Shown here piece by piece: positions 1-9,754 of a DNA stretch of 33,641 bases (position 1 is the first letter of the stretch; every line of letters starts with the position of its first letter). Under the pieces are notes generated by a model that saw only the letters and a list, made by a program, of their open reading frames with translations, searched no databases and was not told the DNA's origin. Made by a program: the position numbers and the translations under genes. Source of the stretch: Methylococcaceae bacterium (GTDB lineage Bacteria > Pseudomonadota > Gammaproteobacteria > Methylococcales > Methylomonadaceae). The stretch is taken from contig JABFRC010000051.1 in assembly GCA_013141375.1 (NCBI GenBank), positions 1-33,641 of the forward strand, read 5' to 3'.

Positions 1-3000
1 GTGTATAACTGCCGCTATGTAAGGCGCGAACGTAGTCCTTGGCGGTGTCGACACGGGTGTAAGCCCAGTCGCCGGTTTGCAATAACGTGTCCAGATAGTC
101 GCGTTCTGCTTGCTGGCTTTGGCAGTCTTTGTGATGATCGTCATCAGCATTGTCATCCTGTTGTTCAGTATCAGAGGAGTCATCATGATCTTCTTTCTCT
201 TTTTGGCATTGCTCATCCAGCGGATCGATCAGCACCAGTAGGCGGCCGTGTTTGCCTGCTTTTAAATCGGCATTGATACGGATCGGCGGTTCGAGTACGT
301 TAAACAATGCGGCGCCCAGTTGCCGAGTTTGTCCGCCGATGTCGGCCAATAACAGGCAGGCATAAGTGCCTATCGGCAGCGTGCCGGTGGCGATATTGCG
401 CGTTTCCACCCGTTGCCCATTGGCGGCAAGATCCGCGTTGCGGGTTTGCGAGCTCAATACTTGCTGAGTTTGGGCAGATACGACTTGGCTGGTCAATACG
501 ACGCTGGTGATCGGGCTTGCCGCTTTGTTTAACACGGTTTCCAGGCAACTTGCCGGGTCGCCTTGGGTGACTTGCACGGGTGTTACGTCAACTTTGCCGC
601 TTAGGGCTTGAAAGGGCTGGTGGTCGACATGGAAAACGCTCGCCCGGGTGATGATCGTTGCGTGACTGACGGCATCTTTAACGGTCATCATTACCGCATA
701 ATCACCGTTTAGTGCATCGACCAGATTAAGAGGGAACTGCAAGTCTCGCAACGCATTGGGTACCAGCTCACCGAGTGTGGCACTTTCATTGAGGATAAGG
801 CTTCCATCCGGTGTCGTTACCGTCATTTCCACGAGGGTAGGCGGCTGGAGCGCGTTGGCGGTAATGTTTTCAATCCGAGCTGAGATGTTTACGCTATCCC
901 AGGCCGCATAAATCGGTTTGTCCGTGACCACATGGCCATCGACTAAAGCACTCACACCCGCGACAATCTGGAACGGTGCCGTTGCTTCATCCACAACCCG
1001 ACCTTGGGTATCCAACAGCCTGACATAGGCTTCGTAGTTACCTGCCAAGACGGTACCGCTATTCCACTGTGTTTCCAGGGCTGGATTTGCTCCGGATGCC
1101 ATAGTGGGCACACTCAGGGTGTTAAGGGTTGCCAAGTTTTCATGGCTTCCGGCGGCGCGAATGTTAACTTCGGCTGTGCCGCCGGCATCTTTGGGGCCGG
1201 TGTTTGATACGACTGGCCGAATGAGGACCGGCTCGTTGGCGGTGTAACTGATGCGGTCGGTGGTCAGCGATAATGCTAAGCCACTGGCGGCTTTAACTTT
1301 CGGGATCTCAAGATCGACACGCAGTTTTTCGGTTGTGAAGGAATTGTTGAATTCAATGTAGGCGGCATCAGCAACACTGCGCTGTTCTTTTAGCGCCATG
1401 TTTTTCAGCGCCAAGTCAAAATCGAGTGAGCGTTGGTTGGCGGTTACACCCTCCAGTTTCCAAAAATAATCGATTCCTCCATTGGCATTAAACGTTTGAG
1501 ACGCCGGTGCAGGCACTGGATTAGTTAACTGGATTGATGCCGGGAAGTTGACATGCAGGTCAACATCAATGCCGCCCAGGCGTTCTAAGGCGATAGGCAA
1601 ATAGGCCACTACCAAACTGGTTGAAGCCAGACGAGTGGTTAAAATGCTGTTACTACTCAGCCAGGAATGATCGGCTTGTTGCGCGGACAGCAGGTATTGA
1701 ATAGTTTTGCGAACGATCGGGTCGTCTGCGGAAGGGTTGGTGTAATCTATCGCTAACCCGACCAAGGCCGTGACCATGGCGTCGCTGACATTGTCTGTTG
1801 TCTTCCCCCAGCCGCCATCTGCGCGTTGCCGGGTGCGCAGGGTGTTGCTGATGAAGGTAATGGCGGTGTCGATTTGTATTGTTAAGGCAGTATCACTTAT
1901 TACCTTCCGAGCTTCCGCCAAGCCTGTCAGGCGTATGGCCTGGATGATATTGTCGGTGGAGCCGTCTTTATACCGTGCCAGGAAAAAATTACCGGCTCGG
2001 GTGATCTCTGTGGCTAAATCAGTTAATTGTGCAGTGTTTAATACAAAAGCGGTCAGCTGATAGAGCTTGTTTTCAGCTGAATTGACCACGTAGGTCTGCC
2101 CATTGCCATCGACGGCTACGCCCATCATAACTCCGGCCATGGATGTCAGGCGCTCAACCACACCATTAGCGCTCAGTGCATTGATGCCGAAAGGCGTGTA
2201 TTGACCCAGATTTGAATATTCATATGAAGAATAATAAAAGCCGCCGCCCGGTTTATGGTCAATATAGAGCGGTTGGTACGCCAAGCCATCCGCAAAAATT
2301 GACACGTTCTTTGCCGGATCTATTTTGACAATATTAAATCCCCCGAAATTGGCGACATAGGCATTTCCGGCTTCGTCAAAGGTCAATCCGTAAGGGCTGT
2401 TAAGTACACCGCCAGCCACCCAGGTTTCCCATTGGCCGCTGTCGTTGAGCCATAAAATTTTCTTGTTGGTGTAATCAACAACATAAACCCGGCCATCGGT
2501 GCTGATTTCAACATCGGTTAAAATACCGGCACCAGTCAGCAAGGTATCGACCGTGCCGTCAAGGTTACGCCGCAACAATTTGCCGCCGTTGCCAGAAACA
2601 TAAATGACGCCATCGTCAGCAACGGCGATGCCGTATCCGTCGATCGCCAATTTGGCGACCGGTTCAACAGTGTTGGTCTCGATGTTAATGCGGGTAATCT
2701 CACCGCTGCCTTTTACGGTGTATAGCAAGCCGTCTTTCGCAAGTTCGACATCGCGTGGCGACGTGCCCGAACCCAGCAGAACCTTGCTGTCCAGGCGGTA
2801 ATCGTTAATCCTGTTTAAATCGGTCGTTTGAGCGGTTTTTAATAAATGACTGTAAGCTTTGACCGTTAAAGCAGTCTGCGCGTCATTGGAGTACCACCAG
2901 CCACTGGCATGATCAGGTGTCCACCAGGTTTGGTTGCCGGATTGTGTCCGTTTGCCATAAAGATGTTGGGATGCGCGATATAAAGTCCTAAAGGATTCTT

Positions 3001-6000
3001 CAGCATTCCATGCGGTCAGCGACCAAGCACCCAAGGCCGTTTGGGTTTTAGTATATTGGGGATAGCTGGAGCGCAAGCCACCGTCATTTTGTTGGGTACT
3101 TGCGATTGTATTGTATAAATTAATGGCGGAAGCTTCATCGCCCAGGTTTTTTTGGAACGCAGACGCAACACCGACCAGACTCTGTGTTTGAATATGACAT
3201 CCCCCACAGCGATTGCTTTTTTGCCAAAACATCGCCCCATTAGCGGCATACGCGCTGCCGGTTTTGACCGCAGTGCCAACAGCGAAAAACAACGGATCGG
3301 TCGCTTTGCCGCTTGCGGTATCGACACCTTCCAAAGTGATCTTTCCATGTGCCGTTTGCGTGCCTTCTGGAACGAAGGTTTTATCGACGCTAAACTTGCC
3401 TGCGGCTTTGTCGCCGACATAAAGAGCACCGGTAATATCACCGCTAACTACACTATCTGTCGCCCGAACTTTTATCGGCAAATTACCTTCAGCTGCCGGA
3501 ATCCAGTTACCGAACGATACATTTTGATAATCGTTGACCGCCAGTTTGTCGAGTGTCGCCGTTACTTGATGTAGAACGTTCCCGGTCCCTGGTTGTTCGA
3601 TGGTAAGTGTCAAGGGGACGTTTTTTAAATCGGTGTTACCGGTATTACTCAGGTATACATCAAGTTTAACTGGGGATTGTGAACCCGCCTGGGTCAACGG
3701 CGGATTAAGGCTAAGTGCGCCGTCAAAAGCAGTTGTCGAGACTATTTGGCCATAAGTCTGATTTTCAGCCAATACTTGACCGAAAGGTAATGATTGATTG
3801 ATTGTGCCGGGCTTAATCGTGCGTAATATCAATCGGTAAGTGCCTGGGGCGGTTTGCGCTGTATTCCAGGGCACGGTAAATGTGTTGGATTCTTTAGGGG
3901 CGAAACTAAATTTGGAGCCAAGCTCGGTAGTACCTGGCGCATAAGGCGACACCGTGGCAATACTGATACCTTCTGAATTGACGATTTCACCAAGAATAAC
4001 GGCATCTTGGGCTTCAGTCAGCAAGTTAGCGATTTCAGCAGTAAACAACAAAGTTTCATTTGCCCCGGCAGCCTTATTCGGCGGATTGAGCGATACGATT
4101 TGAAAGCTTTGCACGTCTGCTTGGGCCAAAGGTTCAACTGCAATTTCAGTCGTATAGCTGCCGTGCGCGGATAAAGTGACCTCCCGAATAGTCGAAAAAT
4201 AACCTTCTGCTGATGCATTCAGCGCAAAATTCAAGTTTGTGATGCCGGCAAATTCGAACTTGCCATCATTGCTGCTAATTGCACTCAAATCTCGCCCATC
4301 GTTTAATGACACTTTGGCACCGGCAACAGGTAATCCAGTCAGGCTGTTTTTAACAACACCATTTAAGAGACTGTTGATTGCTGCAGGATTGCTACTGATG
4401 GGCGATAAGGAAAACTCTTGGAAAATCTCGCCAAATCCGCTCGCATTTAGCGTAAATGTCCGCTCTGAGAACGATGGAGCGGTAAAGGTTAAGCTGAAAT
4501 TTAGCGAATCAATACCCGCTATGGCGAACGTTCCGTCGGTTGCTGTTTGTATATTTTCTCCTGTCTCTACCCATTTAACTACCGCATTATTGATAGCCGC
4601 TCCGCTCAAGCCATCAACGACTCGGCCTGATACTGTCAAGCTGGATGGCATCACGGAACCACCCAAACGATACAGACGCACAAGGCCTAAATCGCCATTC
4701 GATCCAGGACTGAAAGTAAACGATATCGATTGGTTTTGATAACCATCAGCCGAGAGATTCGCTTGGTAGCCGCCGCGCGGCATCGCATTGAAAACAAAAC
4801 TACCGTCATTGCCGGTTGCTACGGTAGCTCCACCGGACATTGCAATCTGAGCACCGCTTAAGGCTTCGCCGCTTTCACCGTCAATTATCTTGCCGAAAAG
4901 ATTGTACGGAGCGTTGTCTAAAAAGACACCGATCTTAATCAGTGATTGTTTCAATATGACACTGCCGCCACCCGCAACGGTCACCATACCGTTCACCGAA
5001 TAATAGCCGGCCTTGTCAATTTGGACGCTGTAATCGCCCGGGAGCAGTGACGACCATTCGAAATTACCGCCGCTGTCGCTTACTGTAGCGTGTGAGTCTG
5101 ACCCGGTTAAGGTGATTAATGCTCCGGAGAGTACGGAATGGTCTTGGCTGTCTTCAATATGTCCACGTACTGCTCCGGTTTGCGGATCGGCAGATAAGCC
5201 TAATGTTCCGGCGTCGGAGATTTGGCTGGAGACAACGGTCACAACGCGGCTGAGGCTGTTATAACCGTTTTTACGCGCAACCAGTGTTTGGGTATTAACA
5301 GGTACGCCAGTCATCTTAAAATAACCGGTGCTATCGCTCAGGACAGTGAATCCAGTGACTGAGGCAAGTGATATTTCGACATTGGCGAGCGGTTCATGGC
5401 TGTTTTCCTTGACGATATAACCGGTAACTGTTCCTGTTTGGCTTCCCGAAACGCCTGAATTGGCTGCGGTATACGCCGCCAAAGCCCTTAGCGCCAGTGC
5501 TGTAGTGTAAACATCGTCAGACCAGCTACCGTTCGCCGCCTGCTTGTTGGTCAGTGCTGCTGCGCTTGATTGAAATAACGAGGCCTCGGCGCCATCTGAT
5601 AAAAGCGCTATAAGAGCGACAGCACTGGTGTGATCCTCCCCCCATAAGCCATTGCCATCGCGTTTTGAAAGCAAAAAGTTATGCGCTGCGTTCAATGCTG
5701 CTGGTACGCCTGAAACGGAGGATTTGTATGGGCTCAAAGCAATGGCAGCAAGCGCTGTCACATAAATATTGTTATCGTTCGCTGCAATTGCCCAGCCACC
5801 ATCGGATTTTTGGGCATTCAGCAGAAACTTGACGCTACTATTAGCCGCCGGGATATTACCGTAACCGGATCTATTTAAGGTCTGTAAAGCAAACGCTGTA
5901 TCCGGTACGTTGCTGCCATAACCTTCTAGCTCGCCAAATCCGCCGTCGGCGTTGGCACGCGATTTTAATACATCGATTTGGTTAACTACGTTAAGACCTG

Positions 6001-6316
6001 AATCGTTCCTGGCCAAAATTAAACGCGCTAAATATTCAGTGCCGCCATAGTTTTCGTTTTCCAGATACTGCAATGCCGTAGGAGTAATGGCTTTATTGTC
6101 ACCGGTCTCTTTCCATAACTGTAAAGTTTCTGCCGAAGATTGATAGGCAGTGGCTATACCCGCATCAGTGGCTATGCTCCCGTCTGCTTGAAACTGCGCG
6201 ACCAACCAATCGTTTCCGGTATCAGCATGGGGCGGTGTAATCGCGGCAAACAGCAATGCCATTGTTATTACGAAGCGCCATTTCAATTGAGTGGGCAGGC
6301 AGCTGAATTTATTCAT
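1..6316 (-). CDS. Giant secreted multidomain protein with toroid, Cna/CarboxypepD-reg-like, CxxCH and NHL modules (3' end outside window)
   Basis: I translated the minus strand from the ATG at 6316 and found one open frame of about 2105 codons running off the left edge. The track omits it, probably because no stop lies in the window. TTAGGA lies upstream of the ATG as a ribosome site. Residues 1-31 form a signal peptide ending near PPHA. Residues 35-285 carry QxxDGGW-type repeats (QKSDGGWA, KQAANGSW) of alpha/alpha toroids. Residues 295-725 hold five carboxypeptidase-regulatory-like sandwiches, each of the form G-x-(I/V)-V...A-x-(V/I)...G-Y. Residues 730-1000 look like CARDB/Ig strands. A haem motif CGGCH sits at 1037-1041, just before more toroid repeats (QQNDGGLR). 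Residues 1168-1420 are an NHL-like propeller, 1425-1583 another toroid (RADGGWGK), and the rest is beta-rich with an acidic/His tract at about 2037-2065. Function unknown; an exported or cell-surface redox or adhesion protein is my inference. Confidence 0.88.
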   Translation of the reverse strand, partial: MNKFSCLPTQLKWRFVITMALLFAAITPPHADTGNDWLVAQFQADGSIATDAGIATAYQSSAETLQLWKETGDNKAITPTALQYLENENYGGTEYLARLILARNDSGLNVVNQIDVLKSRANADGGFGELEGYGSNVPDTAFALQTLNRSGYGNIPAANSSVKFLLNAQKSDGGWAIAANDNNIYVTALAAIALSPYKSSVSGVPAALNAAHNFLLSKRDGNGLWGEDHTSAVALIALLSDGAEASLFQSSAAALTNKQAANGSWSDDVYTTALALRALAAYTAANSGVSGSQTGTVTGYIVKENSHEPLANVEISLASVTGFTVLSDSTGYFKMTGVPVNTQTLVARKNGYNSLSRVVTVVSSQISDAGTLGLSADPQTGAVRGHIEDSQDHSVLSGALITLTGSDSHATVSDSGGNFEWSSLLPGDYSVQIDKAGYYSVNGMVTVAGGGSVILKQSLIKIGVFLDNAPYNLFGKIIDGESGEALSGAQIAMSGGATVATGNDGSFVFNAMPRGGYQANLSADGYQNQSISFTFSPGSNGDLGLVRLYRLGGSVMPSSLTVSGRVVDGLSGAAINNAVVKWVETGENIQTATDGTFAIAGIDSLNFSLTFTAPSFSERTFTLNASGFGEIFQEFSLSPISSNPAAINSLLNGVVKNSLTGLPVAGAKVSLNDGRDLSAISSNDGKFEFAGITNLNFALNASAEGYFSTIREVTLSAHGSYTTEIAVEPLAQADVQSFQIVSLNPPNKAAGANETLLFTAEIANLLTEAQDAVILGEIVNSEGISIATVSPYAPGTTELGSKFSFAPKESNTFTVPWNTAQTAPGTYRLILRTIKPGTINQSLPFGQVLAENQTYGQIVSTTAFDGALSLNPPLTQAGSQSPVKLDVYLSNTGNTDLKNVPLTLTIEQPGTGNVLHQVTATLDKLAVNDYQNVSFGNWIPAAEGNLPIKVRATDSVVSGDITGALYVGDKAAGKFSVDKTFVPEGTQTAHGKITLEGVDTASGKATDPLFFAVGTAVKTGSAYAANGAMFWQKSNRCGGCHIQTQSLVGVASAFQKNLGDEASAINLYNTIASTQQNDGGLRSSYPQYTKTQTALGAWSLTAWNAEESFRTLYRASQHLYGKRTQSGNQTWWTPDHASGWWYSNDAQTALTVKAYSHLLKTAQTTDLNRINDYRLDSKVLLGSGTSPRDVELAKDGLLYTVKGSGEITRINIETNTVEPVAKLAIDGYGIAVADDGVIYVSGNGGKLLRRNLDGTVDTLLTGAGILTDVEISTDGRVYVVDYTNKKILWLNDSGQWETWVAGGVLNSPYGLTFDEAGNAYVANFGGFNIVKIDPAKNVSIFADGLAYQPLYIDHKPGGGFYYSSYEYSNLGQYTPFGINALSANGVVERLTSMAGVMMGVAVDGNGQTYVVNSAENKLYQLTAFVLNTAQLTDLATEITRAGNFFLARYKDGSTDNIIQAIRLTGLAEARKVISDTALTIQIDTAITFISNTLRTRQRADGGWGKTTDNVSDAMVTALVGLAIDYTNPSADDPIVRKTIQYLLSAQQADHSWLSSNSILTTRLASTSLVVAYLPIALERLGGIDVDLHVNFPASIQLTNPVPAPASQTFNANGGIDYFWKLEGVTANQRSLDFDLALKNMALKEQRSVADAAYIEFNNSFTTEKLRVDLEIPKVKAASGLALSLTTDRISYTANEPVLIRPVVSNTGPKDAGGTAEVNIRAAGSHENLATLNTLSVPTMASGANPALETQWNSGTVLAGNYEAYVRLLDTQGRVVDEATAPFQIVAGVSALVDGHVVTDKPIYAAWDSVNISARIENITANALQPPTLVEMTVTTPDGSLILNESATLGELVPNALRDLQFPLNLVDALNGDYAVMMTVKDAVSHATIITRASVFHVDHQPFQALSGKVDVTPVQVTQGDPASCLETVLNKAASPITSVVLTSQVVSAQTQQVLSSQTRNADLAANGQRVETRNIATGTLPIGTYACLLLADIGGQTRQLGAALFNVLEPPIRINADLKAGKHGRLLVLIDPLDEQCQKEKEDHDDSSDTEQQDDNADDDHHKDCQSQQAERDYLDTLLQTGDWAYTRVDTAKDYVRALHSGSYT

Positions 6317-6546
6317 GGCGTATTCCTAACATGACGAAGTTCGTTAAAACCGCCGTATGAAGTAGCGGTTGTTCTTGATGACAATAGCTTCAAAAATTAG
6401 ATGTCTAATATTTGGGATGAGTGGCTAAAAGAAATCAATTCGCTTGCCAATTATTTGTGACAAGCTTCATGCTATATATGCTTTGAAACTGGAATCGTAT
6501 GCAGGAGGGGTGAATTCAGGCCTTAGTTCTTAAAATCCAAGCAGTT
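6317..6546. other. Intergenic region upstream of the giant gene
   Basis: This 230-base gap separates the small membrane protein's stop from the giant gene's start, both on the minus strand. It should contain the giant gene's promoter. The only clear structure is the dyad ATTAGA-TG-TCTAAT at 6396-6409, about 80 bases upstream of the start, which could be an operator. I see no convincing -35/-10 pair and no RNA gene. Confidence 0.4.
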
Positions 6547-6894
6547 TTATTGATTGTTTTTTAATTGACGCATGACGACAAAGCCCATCAGCGCTCCCCA
6601 CAGCAGCATGTAGATGCTATGTAACATCAGCTCAGGGCTAAAACTATCAACGTGCCTGACGTAGTCTAATAGGTCGTCGGCCAGCACCAAGGCCAACACA
6701 ATATAAATGGAACTTTTGAAACGAATAGCATGGGAATAAAAAACACCGATCCCCAAAATGACAAAGCCGCTTACAAAGCGTATCAGGCTATGAACAAATA
6801 GCTCTTCGGTAAATATGTTTTGCTTGAGGGCTGAATCGACAAAATACAGTCCAATTAATCCGGTTAAAAAAACGCTAATACTTAGTATTTTCAT
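6547..6894 (-). CDS. Small integral membrane protein, hypothetical
   Basis: This 115-aa protein has about four hydrophobic helices: residues 3-20, 37-55, 62-75 and a last one near 90-108 (MLLWGALMGFVVMRQL). It has a short basic tail. GGAAG lies about eight bases upstream of the ATG at 6894. It starts 15 bases after the stop of the Hsp70-family gene, so the two are probably co-transcribed. I do not recognise the family; there is no catalytic motif, and the Asp pair in the loop (LADDLLDYVRH) is the only conspicuous polar cluster. Real gene on the basis of hydrophobic pattern, spacing and ribosome site; function unknown. Confidence 0.7.
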   Translation of the reverse strand: MKILSISVFLTGLIGLYFVDSALKQNIFTEELFVHSLIRFVSGFVILGIGVFYSHAIRFKSSIYIVLALVLADDLLDYVRHVDSFSPELMLHSIYMLLWGALMGFVVMRQLKNNQ

Positions 6895-6909
6895 GGGAGT
6901 GTCTTCCGT

Positions 6910-9678
6910 TTATTCGCTAATCAATTTTAATCCGGGCGGCAGGGTCTCGCCAAACATCTGTTTTTCTTCGGCTGAATCCAGTTCTTTGAACTGCTCTACC
7001 ATGTCAATCCAGGCTTGAGGCACTTTGGCTGACTTCAGTTGCTCGATCACTTTTTGCCGAGTTGAGCTGTCTATATCTCTCGCCCTGTCGCCACTCATTC
7101 TGGCAATGAGTGTTGCTGCAAAAGCTGATTGCGGTATTTTTTTCCAGTCTTGGGTCATGATTTCCTGTAACCATTTTTCGGCAATATCGGTGGCAATAAC
7201 ATTGTGGCTGCTGCCATGAAAGGGGATGCGCGCACCAATGCGTCCAAGTGCCCACCACGTTTGACTGGATTCGCCGGGTTTGCTTAAGCGTTTCAAAAGC
7301 CATTCGCCTAACTGGCATTTCTTGTCAACGGATAGACGTTCTAATACGGCGACCAGACGCACCATATCATCATAGCCGCGGGTTTTAATCTGTTTCGCAA
7401 GTGCCGGTTGTCTGGCTGATTCCGGGTTAATGAATTTAGCCAAGTCGTCAAAAAGTAGATTCTGTGCCTGCTCGTTTAAGCCTCCGGCAACACGCCGCCA
7501 TAATATCCACCATTCCGCCCAATGCTGGGCTTCGTTGATAAACTGTATGCCGTGGGGATAAGTCTTCCAAAGCTGTTCCACGCGCCAATCGTCAAGCGGA
7601 TAGCCAAAACCAGGCCGCAAACAGAAGCCGATCAGGCTCAGCCACAGACGCTCGTGATGTTCTGAACGGCGGCGATATTTTGCGCCTTCCAATAGCGCGG
7701 CAAACATCTCTCTAAGTAACACGGTCGGCCATTGATTGCGATCTGAGCCCAACAGTTTTTCCAGATCATTACGAAGATTCTTAACAGCTTTAGGGTCAAC
7801 CAGTTTTGACTTTGAACCAAAAACTGATTGAATTTGCTCGATAACCTTGTCGAATTGAGGGGGCAATTGTGCATCTGTTTGACTGACACCTGCCGATTTT
7901 TTGCGGATTTGAAATTCAACGTCCCAACGCTGGTTTTTATCACTGACGGATACGCATTGAATTTTCAGAGTGCCTATTTCTGTTTGTGTGACGGCGAGTT
8001 CTACGATGGTTTCTTCCTTGCCACCGTTAGCGTCACCAGCAAATGCAACGGCTAACGGCGGTAAGGAGTGAAATAGATCGGTAATTTCAGTGATATCGCC
8101 CGGTTTGAAATTGCTGTCGCCAGAGAGAGAGGCGAGGTGAAAGCGCACTGGAACGCCAAGTCGCAACGCAAAACGGCGTCCTTCCAAGATGATTTCGTTG
8201 TCTTCCTCGCTGCCTTTGGGTAGTAGGCAAATCCCCTGTTGCTTACTGGCATCACCAGTATCTACCAGTAAAAAATAACTGCGAGCGGAGCCGCCGCCGA
8301 TTTTTAATTTTTTATCCCGGCGGGCTAAGGCATAGCTGACTGCGCCGAAGGCAACAGCCAGTTCGGGGTGATTATTTTCCAGCAAGAGTGGCTGAGATGA
8401 GCGCCATGAATTAATCAGGTCAACGGCTCTTTGCGTAATAGGTTGGCTTCGAAACACGCCACCGTTTAGCAATAAGGCATCGGGGACAAGCTCATCTGAA
8501 CCCAGGGCTTCTCGACTAGCCGCCGTATGTAATTGCAAAAATGCGGCGATATGTTTGCTAACTGCGGGTTCTGCCGCATAGGGCAAACCGAATTCAACCA
8601 CGCCGCTACGTTTCCGGTCGGGTAAGTCATGAAGCCCTGATAGTGGAAAAAAACCATCCAATGCAATCGATCTGACTTCGCTTTTAGTTAAGGGGACGGA
8701 ACGAGAGCCACCAATCAGTTTCGAGCCGCCACCCAGCAGTGTGACATTGACTTGTTCAGGGGCATCACTTGCCAGCAGTTGTTCTTTTGCTATGCGACAT
8801 TGCTCGATTAGTTGGGCGAGTTCTGCTGCAGAAAGCCGTTTATCTTCAGCAGATATGCGGCCTTCGACGATATGAGCCAGTGCCAGATCAATATTATCGC
8901 CACCGAGCATTAGATGATCGCCGACACCGATACGGGTCAGCTTCGGCTCTTGAGCGCCGTGTTCGACTTTGATGAGTGTTAAATCGGTCGTGCCTCCGCC
9001 AACATCGCAGACCAGCAGTAGGTGAACATTCGCTAAGGCCTGATTGATATTGCCGGTATTGCGTCTGAGCCAGTCGTAGCAAACCGCTTGGGGTTCTTCC
9101 AATAATCTGACATTAGTCAGACCGGCAATTCTGGCTGCTTCCAGGGTTAACGAGCGAGCTTCCTCATCGAATGAAGCGGGCACGGTCAGTACGATATCTT
9201 GTTGCTCTAGTGGCGAGTCTGGAAATTTGTGACTCCACACTGTGCGGATATGAGCAAGATAACTGGCGCTGGCGTCAATCGGTGAGACTTTGGCAATATC
9301 GTTGCCGGCGCCCCAGGGCAGGATATTGGCCGACTGATCAACAGAGGGGTGAGACAGCCAGCTTTTAGCGCTGGTCACCAAGCGGCCTTTGCTTTTGGCG
9401 CCCAATAAGCGCGCGGCTTCCCCTATAACGGCAGCGTGTCTGGAGGATGGCTGTTTTTGCGGGAAACTGGCGTCAGCCTCGGATAGCTCGCCTTCGGCGG
9501 GATGGTAGCGAACGGACGGTAATAGTGGCCTGGCTGATATTTGACCAGGCGCAATTAATTGCTCGATTTGAAATAACTGAATGTCTTGATGGGGTTGATC
9601 AGTTTGGGTGTAGGCAACAACGGTGTGTGTGGTACCTAAGTCGATACCGACCAGGAAAGGTGTTGTAGTTTTTTTCAC
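6910..9678 (-). CDS. Hsp70-family (DnaK-like) protein with long DUF3731-type C-terminus
   Basis: The 922-aa protein has the actin/Hsp70 ATPase fold at its N-terminus: phosphate-1 motif GIDLGTTHT, phosphate-2 motif CDVGGGTTDLTLI and the adenosine-site motif LLNGGVFRS. Only the ATPase half resembles DnaK. The substrate-binding half is replaced by a beta segment and then by a helical C-terminal region of some 350 residues (WLSLIGFCLRPGFGYP, then WWALGRIGARIPFHG), which matches my memory of the DUF3731 region seen in Hsp70-like proteins of gammaproteobacteria. Such proteins are often paired with a second Hsp70-like gene, which is not present here. The start is GTG with no obvious ribosome site, preceded by two hairpins. 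A cytoplasmic chaperone-like role is inferred; the client is unknown. Confidence 0.88.
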   Translation of the reverse strand: MKKTTTPFLVGIDLGTTHTVVAYTQTDQPHQDIQLFQIEQLIAPGQISARPLLPSVRYHPAEGELSEADASFPQKQPSSRHAAVIGEAARLLGAKSKGRLVTSAKSWLSHPSVDQSANILPWGAGNDIAKVSPIDASASYLAHIRTVWSHKFPDSPLEQQDIVLTVPASFDEEARSLTLEAARIAGLTNVRLLEEPQAVCYDWLRRNTGNINQALANVHLLLVCDVGGGTTDLTLIKVEHGAQEPKLTRIGVGDHLMLGGDNIDLALAHIVEGRISAEDKRLSAAELAQLIEQCRIAKEQLLASDAPEQVNVTLLGGGSKLIGGSRSVPLTKSEVRSIALDGFFPLSGLHDLPDRKRSGVVEFGLPYAAEPAVSKHIAAFLQLHTAASREALGSDELVPDALLLNGGVFRSQPITQRAVDLINSWRSSQPLLLENNHPELAVAFGAVSYALARRDKKLKIGGGSARSYFLLVDTGDASKQQGICLLPKGSEEDNEIILEGRRFALRLGVPVRFHLASLSGDSNFKPGDITEITDLFHSLPPLAVAFAGDANGGKEETIVELAVTQTEIGTLKIQCVSVSDKNQRWDVEFQIRKKSAGVSQTDAQLPPQFDKVIEQIQSVFGSKSKLVDPKAVKNLRNDLEKLLGSDRNQWPTVLLREMFAALLEGAKYRRRSEHHERLWLSLIGFCLRPGFGYPLDDWRVEQLWKTYPHGIQFINEAQHWAEWWILWRRVAGGLNEQAQNLLFDDLAKFINPESARQPALAKQIKTRGYDDMVRLVAVLERLSVDKKCQLGEWLLKRLSKPGESSQTWWALGRIGARIPFHGSSHNVIATDIAEKWLQEIMTQDWKKIPQSAFAATLIARMSGDRARDIDSSTRQKVIEQLKSAKVPQAWIDMVEQFKELDSAEEKQMFGETLPPGLKLISE

Positions 9679-9717
9679 GATAATTTGTCGGTGTGTTGTT
9701 TGCCTGGAGATTCGTTG

Positions 9718-9738
9718 GTTGGCGTACTCTACGCCAAC
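9718..9738. repeat. Perfect inverted repeat (9-bp arms)
   Basis: GTTGGCGTA and TACGCCAAC are separated by three bases (CTC). It lies between the glucan synthase stop and the Hsp70-like start, so it would form a hairpin in any read-through transcript. There is no U-tract, so simple intrinsic termination is uncertain. Confidence 0.75.
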
Positions 9739-9754
9739 ATGTTTTCGGCAATTG

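Noticed and set aside
3016-3574. Overlapping ORFs of 140-141 aa on both strands
   Set aside because: Both lie inside the giant minus-strand gene in other frames; compositions are not protein-like and there is no ribosome site.
4239-4739. 166-aa plus-strand ORF
   Set aside because: Antisense shadow of the carboxypeptidase-regulatory-like repeats of the giant gene.
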